Positions 25,150 through 32,971 of a stretch of DNA of 64,000 bases are shown piece after piece. The DNA comes from JANNNX01 sp031398745 (GTDB lineage: Bacteria; Actinomycetota; Acidimicrobiia; Acidimicrobiales; CADCSY01), in the NCBI GenBank assembly GCA_031398745.1, contig JANNNX010000071.1:1-64000 (forward strand), read 5' to 3'. The notes beneath the pieces were generated by a model. That model was not told the DNA's origin and made no database searches. It saw nothing but the letters and a program-made list of their open reading frames with translations. Each line of letters opens with the position of its first letter. Position 1 is the stretch's first letter. A program made the position numbers and the translations under genes.

Positions 25150-26091
25150 TCAGCCGGCGTCGATCAGGCGCGGCCGGTCGCGTTCGGGGTCGGCCCCGGC
25201 CGCGGCCTGGCGCCGTTCCAGGAGGTGGCGACCGGCCCGCTCCACCCGGGCCATGTGTGCCAGTACCCGCTCTCGGGCCGCCTCGGCCTCGCCGTCGAGC
25301 CCCTCGAGCTGGTCGATCCGCCAGTGCCCGATCACCACCGGCTGGAGGATGTGGTCGTGGTGCACGGCGAAGTCGTAGATCCCGGCGGCCGCAATCGCCC
25401 GGGCGTGCTCGCCGAAGCCAGGGATGCCGGTGCCGGGCATGGCGAACTCCCGTACCTGGCGGTCGATCGCTCGGACCACTGTCGACGGATCGAGCTCGAG
25501 GTAGGCCGAGGCCACGTCCCGGTAGAAGACGTGGTGGAGGTTCTCGTCGCCCGCCACCCGAGCCATCACCTCGTAGCCCCGCTTGTCGTCGAGCAGCCGG
25601 CCCGTGTTGCGGTGCGAGATGCGGGTGGCCAGCTCCTGGAGGGTCACGTAGACCACGAGGTCGGCGATGTTGTCGGGCTCGGGCACCTCGGCCAGCGACA
25701 TCTGAGCCATGCGGGCTCGCTCGAGAGCGGTGGGGTCGACGCTGCGGGTGACGGTGAGGTAGTCGCGCAGCACGATGCCGTGGCGGTTCTCCTCCGCCGT
25801 CCAGCGGCGGCTCCACTCGTGCCACGGGTGGTCGGGGCCGAAGTTCCGGTCGATGGTGCGGAAGTAGTACGGCAGGTTGTCCTCGGTGAGGAGGTTGACG
25901 AACAGCGCCGAGCGCACCGCTTCGTCCATGGGGCACTCCGAGGGGTCCCACTGGTAGCCCTCGTCGAAGTCCCGCCCCCGGCTCCAGGGCACGTAATCGT
26001 GAGGGAACCACTCCTTGGCGTTGGCGAGGTGGCGGTCGAGGAGGCGGGCCGCGACCGGCGCCAGCTCCTGCAGAACGGCAGCATCATCCAC
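25150..26091 (-). CDS. desA: Acyl-ACP desaturase (DesA, fatty acid desaturase type 2), 313 aa
   Basis: This soluble diiron enzyme introduces a cis double bond into acyl-ACP using oxygen and reduced ferredoxin. The two ExxH iron motifs are E101/H104 in AEENRH and E183/H186 in DENLHH, with E70 as a further ligand. This is the plant-like class also seen as mycobacterial DesA1/DesA2. The GTG at 26091 follows a -10 hexamer by 7 bases, with a 16-base TetR-type palindrome immediately upstream. Membrane-lipid unsaturation is therefore probably regulated. Confidence 0.93.
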   Translation of the reverse strand: MDDAAVLQELAPVAARLLDRHLANAKEWFPHDYVPWSRGRDFDEGYQWDPSECPMDEAVRSALFVNLLTEDNLPYYFRTIDRNFGPDHPWHEWSRRWTAEENRHGIVLRDYLTVTRSVDPTALERARMAQMSLAEVPEPDNIADLVVYVTLQELATRISHRNTGRLLDDKRGYEVMARVAGDENLHHVFYRDVASAYLELDPSTVVRAIDRQVREFAMPGTGIPGFGEHARAIAAAGIYDFAVHHDHILQPVVIGHWRIDQLEGLDGEAEAARERVLAHMARVERAGRHLLERRQAAAGADPERDRPRLIDAG

Positions 26092-26098
26092 TCCGGCG

Positions 26099-26120
26099 AT
26101 CCTACCTACCGGTCGGTAGG
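26099..26120 (-). promoter_or_regulatory. Leaderless promoter plus TetR-type operator of desA
   Basis: TAGGAT on the minus strand (26099-26104) ends 7 bases before the GTG. The adjoining CCTACCG-GT-CGGTAGG (26105-26120) is a perfect 7+7 inverted repeat. It resembles actinobacterial TetR lipid-regulator sites built on ACCG/CGGT half-sites. Confidence 0.6.
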
Positions 26121-26149
26121 AAGCACCGGCACCGCTCTGAGCCCCGGTG

Positions 26150-27304
26150 CTAGGGAACGAAGGCGCCGACGAACAGCAGCGTGCTGAACGCCACCAGTCC
26201 GGCGCCACTGGCGGCGAGGACGACCCGCTCCCACTCCTCCCGGCGCACTACCAGCGCGAGGGCCATCACCAGGGGGAACGACGCCAGGCCGTAGCGCTCG
26301 AAGGAACCCAGGCCCCGGCCGGCGAGGGCCAGCACCACCAGGACGGTGGCGAAGGCGCCGTAGGAGGCCGGGAGCCGGCGGAACGCCACCACCGCCAGCA
26401 GCGCGAAGAAAATGGCCCACGGGGCGTGCAGGCCGTCGCCCAGGCGCTCGGAGCCGAGAAGGCCGCGAGCCGAGTCGGCCAACCGACCGATCGGGTCGAC
26501 CCATCCACCCCGCAGGCCCTCGACGTTCTGGAGCCGGATGGGCAGCCGCCAGTCACCCTGAGTCCGCTGGACCCAGGCCAGATACCCCCCGACCCCGACG
26601 ATCGGTGCGGCCACGGCCGCGGCTCGCCCCGCCAGCTGGCTCGGTGACACCCCCCGGAAGTGCCGACTGACCTCGATCAGGGCCGGGACGACGAGCACGA
26701 TCCCGGTCGGCCGGCAGAGGCCGGTCAGCAGACCACCCACCACTGCCCAGCCCCAGCGCCGCTCCCGCAGGGCCAGGAAGGTGGCCATGGCCCCCACCAG
26801 GAACAGCGATTCGGCATAGCCGAGGACCAGCACCGCGGCCGGCGGGAGCAGCGCCAGGAGCCACGGGGCCCGGTCCGCCGCGGCTCGGTCGGCGGTCTCA
26901 CGCCAGACCAGCCGCCGGATCATGGCCCCGGCCACCAGCGCGGCGGCCTCGGTGATCACCACCAGGGCGAGGCCGACCTGCCCGAACAGTGGCACCGACA
27001 GGGCCCGGGCCAGGACCGGCAGCAACGGGAAGAAGCGCAGACCCTCCTGGGCCACACTCGAATAGCCGCCGTCCGCGATGTCGCGGTAGAAGGCGGCATC
27101 CCAGGCGAAGAGGCCCTGGTCGAGCTGGACCGTGCCACGACCCGGCCGCAGCTCGTCGACGAGGATCTGGGCGACGGCGTAGCCGGCGAGGACAAGGGCG
27201 CGGGCCACGAGCCAGGCCGGCAGCGCGGCCCGCAGGTCGTCGACGAAGCGCCGGCGGTCCGCCGGCTCGCCCTCAGGGCGCGTCGTAGCGGTAGAGCCAG
27301 GCAT
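26150..27304 (-). CDS. PIG-V-like membrane mannosyltransferase, 384 aa
   Basis: About nine membrane helices are seen. An extracytoplasmic loop near the N-terminus holds FAWDAAFYRDIADGGY, the WDxxxYxxIA motif of GT-C enzymes of the PIG-V/GT76 type, where the Asp is the expected catalytic residue. It would use a polyprenyl-phosphate sugar on the outer face of the membrane. The first 32 bases overlap the upstream glycosyltransferase gene, so both are expressed together. Confidence 0.85.
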   Translation of the reverse strand: MPGSTATTRPEGEPADRRRFVDDLRAALPAWLVARALVLAGYAVAQILVDELRPGRGTVQLDQGLFAWDAAFYRDIADGGYSSVAQEGLRFFPLLPVLARALSVPLFGQVGLALVVITEAAALVAGAMIRRLVWRETADRAAADRAPWLLALLPPAAVLVLGYAESLFLVGAMATFLALRERRWGWAVVGGLLTGLCRPTGIVLVVPALIEVSRHFRGVSPSQLAGRAAAVAAPIVGVGGYLAWVQRTQGDWRLPIRLQNVEGLRGGWVDPIGRLADSARGLLGSERLGDGLHAPWAIFFALLAVVAFRRLPASYGAFATVLVVLALAGRGLGSFERYGLASFPLVMALALVVRREEWERVVLAASGAGLVAFSTLLFVGAFVP

Positions 27305-28805
27305 GTTCGAAGGCGGCGCCGGACTCGACGGCGACGGTGAGCGCGGGCCGTCGGGCGGCCAGCTCGGTGGTCAGTTCCTCGCAGCGCGTGCCCAGCCCGC
27401 CGTAGCCCCCGGACCACACCAGCCACACCCGACCATCGGCGGCGGCGTCGTCGACCGCGGCCGCGAAGGCCCCGATGTCGGCGGCGTCGACTCGGTCCGT
27501 GTAGTCGACCCAGTCGACGATGCGGGCGGCCCCGGCGTCGTCGGGGTCGGTCCCGTCCGGGAAGGACATGGTGCGGACATCATCGGGGAGCAGGCGGGCG
27601 GTGCTCGGCCCGAGCTGGTCCGGGCAGAAGACGACGACGTCGCCCGGAGCCAGCGCCGGCGCGATGGCATCGGCGATCTCCTGGGCCTGGGTCCGCTCGG
27701 TGACGACGTTCTTGGCCCCGCCGAAGAGCCCGAGCAGCGCCAGCCCGGCGAGCAGGGCCATCCGCAGCTCTCGACGGCCGAGCAGCGCGACGCCTACCCC
27801 CGCCATCCCCACCACCAGCGGGAACACCATGGCCAGGTAGCGGCTGGCGAAGGCGCTGTTGGCGGCAAAGCCCGCGACCACCGAGAGGCTCAGCGTTCCC
27901 GCCACCACGCACGCCTCGCGCCGCACGACCGGGTACGTCCGTAGGTCGAGCTCGAGACGGTCGCGGTCGAGCGTCCGGCCGACGAGGCCCCCGAGCGCCA
28001 GGGCGAAGAGGGCGAACCCGAGCAGCTGCGCCTCGCCGTAGCCCCCTCCCCCGAAGTCCGAGAGCCCGACGGCCAAGAGCCCGGCGGGGCGCTCCGGCCG
28101 ACCCCAAGGGGTGCCGGTGTGGGCGGCCTGGTACAGGAAGGACCCGAGCCACGGGAGGAAGGCCAGCGCGCCGACGGCGAGCGCGGCCAGGACCCGGGCG
28201 GCGGCCCGGTCGCGCCGTCGCCACACCCGCCAGGCCAGCAGCCCGGCGACCGTCGCCCCGAGGTACAGCGCCCAGTAGTGGGTGAGGAGTAGCGCGCCGG
28301 TGACCAGCGCCACGCCGGCCAGGCGGGGCCAGCTGGGTCGATCGAGAGCGGCGAGGACCAGGAGCCAGGCCGCGGCCACCAGGGCCATGACCATGGCGTA
28401 CATCCGGGCCTCGGTGGCGTAGCGCAGAGCGAACGGCGACGTGGCCATGATCACCAAAGTGGCGACGGCCACCCGCCCGCCCCCGAGTCGGCGGCCGGCG
28501 AGGACGACCAGCCCCAGGGCGCCCAGCGCCCAGAGCCCCGACAGGGACCGCACGGCCAGGTCGCCCGTTCCGAACACCTCGATCCAGCCGTGGAGCAGGA
28601 GGTAGTACAGCGGCGGGTGGCCGTCGTGACGCAGGGCGTCGAGCAGCGAGGACACCGGAAGCCGGGCGATCTCGACGGTCAGCGCCTCGTCCAACCAGAG
28701 CGGCGACCGGGTCCAGAAGCGGAGCACGATGCCGGCCGCCAGCACCGCGGCCAGGCCCACGGCGCCGATCGCGATCGGGCGCTGGGGCGACACCCGGGCC
28801 GACAT
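27273..28805 (-). CDS. GT-C (PMT/GT39-like) membrane glycosyltransferase, 510 aa
   Basis: About ten membrane helices are followed by a soluble C-terminal domain of about 150 residues. The first periplasmic loop carries LWLDEALTVEIARLP and DGHPPLYYLLLHGW, the signature of the GT39/GT83 group that glycosylates proteins or lipids from polyprenyl-phosphate donors. The start is taken at the ATG at 28805, which lies 8 bases after a -10 hexamer (TACCTT on the minus strand). A longer frame to 28835 would start inside the promoter. It is divergent from the large envelope-glycan operon. Confidence 0.87.
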   Translation of the reverse strand: MSARVSPQRPIAIGAVGLAAVLAAGIVLRFWTRSPLWLDEALTVEIARLPVSSLLDALRHDGHPPLYYLLLHGWIEVFGTGDLAVRSLSGLWALGALGLVVLAGRRLGGGRVAVATLVIMATSPFALRYATEARMYAMVMALVAAAWLLVLAALDRPSWPRLAGVALVTGALLLTHYWALYLGATVAGLLAWRVWRRRDRAAARVLAALAVGALAFLPWLGSFLYQAAHTGTPWGRPERPAGLLAVGLSDFGGGGYGEAQLLGFALFALALGGLVGRTLDRDRLELDLRTYPVVRREACVVAGTLSLSVVAGFAANSAFASRYLAMVFPLVVGMAGVGVALLGRRELRMALLAGLALLGLFGGAKNVVTERTQAQEIADAIAPALAPGDVVVFCPDQLGPSTARLLPDDVRTMSFPDGTDPDDAGAARIVDWVDYTDRVDAADIGAFAAAVDDAAADGRVWLVWSGGYGGLGTRCEELTTELAARRPALTVAVESGAAFEHAWLYRYDAP

Positions 28806-28813
28806 GGCCGCCG

Positions 28814-28819
28814 AAGGTA
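28814..28819 (-). promoter_or_regulatory. -10 element of the minus-strand glycosyltransferase pair
   Basis: TACCTT on the minus strand ends 8 bases before the ATG at 28805. Confidence 0.5.
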
Positions 28820-28864
28820 GCCGGTGGGCGACCACCGTCCCGCCTCTCCGACCAGGGACGCGGC

Positions 28865-28870
28865 TAGGAT
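28865..28870 (+). promoter_or_regulatory. -10 element of the envelope-glycan operon
   Basis: TAGGAT gives a leader of about 28 bases before the ATG at 28905. With short or absent gaps through to 38915, it probably drives five genes. Confidence 0.5.
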
Positions 28871-28904
28871 TCCCGGCCGCTCACGCCAGCCCCGGGACGT
28901 TCAC

Positions 28905-30377
28905 ATGCCACCACCCACCCCAACTGATCAGGAGACACCCGACCCTCGGGTGGTGATCATCGGGGCAGGCCCGGCTGGCCTGACGGCTGCCTACAAGTTA
29001 GCCAACGCTGGCGTGTCGTCAACCGTGGTCGAGGCCGACACCGTCGTGGGCGGGATCTCCCGGACGGCCGAGCGCGACGGCTGGCGCTTCGACATCGGCG
29101 GCCACCGCTTCTTCACCAAGGTGCCCGAGGTCGAGAAGCTCTGGCACGAGATCCTCCCTGACGAGGACTTCCTGCTGCGCCCCCGAATGAGCCGGATCTT
29201 CTACGGCTCCAAGTTCTACGACTACCCGCTCAAGGCCTCGAACGCCTTGCGCAACCTCGGGCCGCTCGAGGCTCTGCGCTGCGTGGGGTCCTACGTGGCC
29301 GCCCGCATCCGCCCCCCGAAGGACCAGACCAACTTCGAGGGCTGGGTCACGGCCCGCTTCGGCCGCCGGCTCTACTCGATCTTCTTCAAGACCTACACCG
29401 AGAAGGTGTGGGGCGTACCGGCCGATGAGATCCAGGCCGACTGGGCCGCGCAGCGCATCAAGAACCTCTCGTTGCTGACCGCGGTCCTCAACGCCCTCCT
29501 CCCCCGCCGGAACCAGAAGGACATCACCTCGCTCATCGAGGAGTTCCAGTACCCGAAGCTCGGGCCCGGGATGATGTGGGAGCGCTGCCGGGACCTGGTC
29601 CTCGACGCCGGGAGCGAGATCGTCTTCGAAGCCCCGGTCGAGTCGGTGCGCCACCACGGAGGGCGGGCGATCGAGGTCGTCACCGGCCACGGCGCCGAGC
29701 GCCAGGTGTTCCCCGCCGACGAGATCATCTCGTCGATGCCGCTGCCCGAGCTGCTGCGCGCCATGGATCCCCCGGTGCCGGCCGACGTCCGGGCGGCCGC
29801 CGACGGACTCCACTTCCGCGACTTCCTCACCATCGCCCTGGTCGTCCCCGAGGAGGCCGGCTTCCCCGACAACTGGATCTACGTGCACGCTCCGGATGTC
29901 CGCCTGGGCCGGATCCAGAACTTCGGCTCGTGGTCGCCCTACCTGGTCAAGGAGGCCAAGACCTGCCTCGGCCTCGAGTACTTCGTCTTCGAGGGCGACG
30001 ACTTGTGGACCGCGTCGGACGACGAGCTAGTGGCGCTGGGGACCAAGGAGCTCTCGATCCTCGGCCTCATCGAGCCCGGGGCGGTGGAGGCGGGCTACGT
30101 GGTGCGCATGCCCAAGGCCTACCCCATGTACGACGACGCCTACCGGGCCAATGTGGATGTGCTGCGGGGATGGCTGGCCGAGCACACTCCCAACGTCCAT
30201 CCGGTGGGCCGCAACGGCATGCACCGGTACAACAATCAGGATCACTCGATGCTCACGGCCATGCTCACGGTGGAGAACATCCTCGGTGGCACGGCCCACG
30301 ACATCTGGGCGGTGAACGTCGAGGAGGAGTACCACGAGGTGAAGACCGATTCGCCGGCTTCGCCCCCCACGTCCTGA
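28905..30377 (+). CDS. UDP-galactopyranose-mutase-like FAD oxidoreductase, 490 aa
   Basis: A dinucleotide-binding motif (VVIIGAGPAGLTAAYKLA) is followed by GGISRT and FDIGGHRFFTK, the pattern shared by UDP-galactopyranose mutases and related amine-oxidase-fold flavoproteins. FKTYTEKVWGVP and NNQDHSMLTAMLTVENI near the end also fit this group. It is longer than classical Glf (about 380 aa), so the sugar or lipid it acts on may differ. It heads an operon of glycosyltransferases, so I infer a role in making or modifying a donor sugar for envelope glycan. Confidence 0.87.
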   Translation: MPPPTPTDQETPDPRVVIIGAGPAGLTAAYKLANAGVSSTVVEADTVVGGISRTAERDGWRFDIGGHRFFTKVPEVEKLWHEILPDEDFLLRPRMSRIFYGSKFYDYPLKASNALRNLGPLEALRCVGSYVAARIRPPKDQTNFEGWVTARFGRRLYSIFFKTYTEKVWGVPADEIQADWAAQRIKNLSLLTAVLNALLPRRNQKDITSLIEEFQYPKLGPGMMWERCRDLVLDAGSEIVFEAPVESVRHHGGRAIEVVTGHGAERQVFPADEIISSMPLPELLRAMDPPVPADVRAAADGLHFRDFLTIALVVPEEAGFPDNWIYVHAPDVRLGRIQNFGSWSPYLVKEAKTCLGLEYFVFEGDDLWTASDDELVALGTKELSILGLIEPGAVEAGYVVRMPKAYPMYDDAYRANVDVLRGWLAEHTPNVHPVGRNGMHRYNNQDHSMLTAMLTVENILGGTAHDIWAVNVEEEYHEVKTDSPASPPTS

Positions 30378-30379
30378 CC

Positions 30380-31669
30380 GTGACGTCGCGCCGTGACCCG
30401 CCCTGGTTCGGCCGCGGCCTGGCGGCACTGGCCGGCCTCGCCTTAGCCGTCAGGATCTCCTACACCCTGCTCGTGGGCCGCCGGATCGAGATCATCGGCG
30501 ACGCTCGGACCTATGTCGGACTCGGCCGGAACCTGGCCGACGGCCTCGGCTACATCCGGCCGGAGCGCTACGAGGAGTCCGGGGCCATCGTGCCCACGGC
30601 CGACTACCCGCCGCTGTTCCCGGTGCTGCTGTCCGGCCTGAACCGGGTCGGCATCCGCCGCCCGCTCCCCATGAAGCTGGTGCTCGCGGGCGTCGGCTCG
30701 GCCACCGTGCTGGTGGTGGCCCTCACCGGGCGGACGGTGGGCGACGACGTGTGGCCAGGAGGTGGTGCCCTGGTCGGGCTGGTGGCCGGCGGCATCGCCG
30801 CGGTGCACCCGATGGTGTTCGCCCCCGACGGCGCGCTCATGGCCGAGACCGCCTATGCCCTCACGTGCGCCCTGGTCGGGCTGGCCGCCCAGCGCAGCGT
30901 GCAGGTCGGCGACGACGTCAGCTTCGGGCTCCTTGGCCTGGCCATCGCCGCGGCCACCATGAGCCGGTCGGAGGCGGTGCTCCTCCAACCGTTGCTGGTG
31001 GCCCCTCTCGCCCTCGCCGCCGGGGCGACCCGGGGGATGCTGATCGCAGGCGTGGCCACCGGCTCGGTCATCGCGGCCTGGACGGCCCGGAACTGGGTTC
31101 GCCTGGGCCACTTCGTCCCGCTCACCAACAACAGCGGGGGCCTGATCTTCGGCTCGAACTTCCCGCCGGTGTACTCCGGTCGCTTCGAGGGTCTGTGGCT
31201 CTACACCTGCTTCGAGGGCTACGACTCGGGAGACCTCGACGAGACCGAGCTGTCACGCCAGTACCTCCGCGACGGTCTGGGCTACGCCGCCCAGAACTGG
31301 CGCCGCCTGCCCCGGGTGATGGCCATCCGGGTGCTGCGGACCTGGGGCCTCTGGGATCCTCCGGGGCAGATCAACGCCGAGTGCCTCGAGGGCCGCGACC
31401 TGCGGTGGCAGACGATCGGCCACCGCCTCCACCTCGGACTCCTGCCGCTGGCCGCCCTCGGCGCCCGGGCCGCTCGCCGCGGTGGCGTTCCCATGGCTCC
31501 GCTGGTGGCCACCGGGGCCATGGTGTCGGTCACCTCGGCCCTGTCCTACGGGAACCAGCGGTGGCGGGCAGGAGCCGAGCCCGCCCTTGCGGTGCTGGCC
31601 GGACTCGGGGTGCTGAGCACGGTCCAGGGCGTTCGCCACGCTCTGCGAGGGTGGTCGGGGGGCTCCTGA
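30380..31669 (+). CDS. GT-C-like integral membrane glycosyltransferase, 429 aa
   Basis: Ten or so membrane helices are present. The first extracytoplasmic loop has IIGDARTYVGLGRNLADGLGY, matching the DAxxY site of the arabinosyl- or mannosyltransferase-like GT-C group. A later loop reads TNNSGGLIFGSNFPP. The GTG starts 2 bases after the flavoprotein stop. The next gene starts immediately after its stop, so the operon is tightly packed. The acceptor and donor are unknown. Confidence 0.84.
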   Translation: MTSRRDPPWFGRGLAALAGLALAVRISYTLLVGRRIEIIGDARTYVGLGRNLADGLGYIRPERYEESGAIVPTADYPPLFPVLLSGLNRVGIRRPLPMKLVLAGVGSATVLVVALTGRTVGDDVWPGGGALVGLVAGGIAAVHPMVFAPDGALMAETAYALTCALVGLAAQRSVQVGDDVSFGLLGLAIAAATMSRSEAVLLQPLLVAPLALAAGATRGMLIAGVATGSVIAAWTARNWVRLGHFVPLTNNSGGLIFGSNFPPVYSGRFEGLWLYTCFEGYDSGDLDETELSRQYLRDGLGYAAQNWRRLPRVMAIRVLRTWGLWDPPGQINAECLEGRDLRWQTIGHRLHLGLLPLAALGARAARRGGVPMAPLVATGAMVSVTSALSYGNQRWRAGAEPALAVLAGLGVLSTVQGVRHALRGWSGGS

Positions 31670-32971
31670 GTGAGCGGTAGGGTCTCGGCCTCATCGGAGG
31701 GCAGCGCATGGCCCTCCCGGGACGGGAGGGCCACCACACCGGTGCCGAAGGGGGACAGCGGTTCTTCGGGGCCCGATCCGGTAGCTGGCGGCGGCGATCA
31801 CGCCACCGCGGTGGCCAAGCTGGGCGACATCGCCGCGGCCGCGGGCCTGCGCCGCATCCACGTCCTGGCCTGGCGCGACCTCGAAGACGTCGAGGCCGGC
31901 GGCTCCGAGGTCCATGCCGCCACCATCGCCCGGCTGTGGGCCGAGGCCGGCCTCGAGGTGTCGCTGCGCACCTCCTACGCCCAGGGCCAACCACCGACCA
32001 TCGACCGAGACGGCTACCACGTCCGGCGCCGGGGTGGCCGCTACCAGGTGTTCCCCCGAGCGGTCCTGCGAGAGGTGCTCAAGTTGTCTGGGCCCCGGGA
32101 CGGCCTGGTGGAGATCTGGAACGGCATGCCCTTCTTCTCGCCGCTGTGGGCCCCCCAGCCCCGCATCACCTTCCTTCACCACGTGCACCGCGAGATGTGG
32201 CAGATGGTCTTACCCCCGAAGCTGGCGGTGGTGGGCGACCTGATCGAGCGCCGGATCGCCCCCCTCGTCTACCGGGGGACCCGGGTGGTCACGCCGGCCG
32301 CGTCGACCAAGCGGGAGCTGGTCGGGCTGGGCTTTCGGGCCGACAGGGTGTCGGTGGTGCCCAACGGGGTCGACCCGGCGTTCACCCCGGGCGGCGCCCG
32401 GGCACCGCGGCCGCTGGTGGTGGCCGTGGGTCGGCTGGTCCCGGTCAAGCGCTACGACCTGCTGATCGAGATGCTGGTGCGCCTCCGCGGCCGGCATCCC
32501 GACCTTCAGGCCGTGATCGTGGGCACCGGCTACGAGCACGTCGCGCTCGAGCGCCTGGTTCACGAGCGGGGCGCCGAGGACTGGTTGACGCTGGCCGGGC
32601 GGGTACCCGAGGCGGAGCTGATCGCCCTCTACCGCCAGGCCTGGGCGGTGACCAGCACCTCGGTCCGTGAGGGCTGGGGCTTGACCGTGACCGAAGCCGC
32701 GGCCTGTGGCACCCCCGCGGTGGTCACCCGTATCAGCGGGCATCTCGACTCGGTGGTCGACGGCCAGACCGGCCTGTTGGGCGACGGGCCCGAGGGGGTC
32801 GAGCGCGAGCTCGACCGGCTGCTGCGAGACCCGGGCCTGCGCGACCGGCTCGGCGCCGCGGCCCGGGAACGAGCTGCCGGCTTCACCTGGGAGGCCACGG
32901 CCCTCGGCGTGCTCGAGGCGCTGGCCCAGGAGGCACGGCGCCGCCCCCGGCGGGGCCACGCCACCCGGTGA
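31670..32971 (+). CDS. Family 4 glycosyltransferase (GT-B), 433 aa
   Basis: The protein is a cytoplasmic nucleotide-sugar enzyme. The N-terminal domain has EAGGSEVHAATIARLWAEAG. The C-terminal domain has VVPNGVDPAF, AVGRLVPVKRYDLLIEM and the EX7E-type site STSVREGWGLTVTEAAACGTP. The first 47 residues are Ser/Gly-rich and unlike the family, so the true start may be the in-frame GTG at 31742 or 31811. It pairs with the AftD-like gene and the methyltransferase, much as Rv0225 and Rv0224c lie in the mycobacterial aftD region. Confidence 0.9.
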   Translation: MSGRVSASSEGSAWPSRDGRATTPVPKGDSGSSGPDPVAGGGDHATAVAKLGDIAAAAGLRRIHVLAWRDLEDVEAGGSEVHAATIARLWAEAGLEVSLRTSYAQGQPPTIDRDGYHVRRRGGRYQVFPRAVLREVLKLSGPRDGLVEIWNGMPFFSPLWAPQPRITFLHHVHREMWQMVLPPKLAVVGDLIERRIAPLVYRGTRVVTPAASTKRELVGLGFRADRVSVVPNGVDPAFTPGGARAPRPLVVAVGRLVPVKRYDLLIEMLVRLRGRHPDLQAVIVGTGYEHVALERLVHERGAEDWLTLAGRVPEAELIALYRQAWAVTSTSVREGWGLTVTEAAACGTPAVVTRISGHLDSVVDGQTGLLGDGPEGVERELDRLLRDPGLRDRLGAAARERAAGFTWEATALGVLEALAQEARRRPRRGHATR

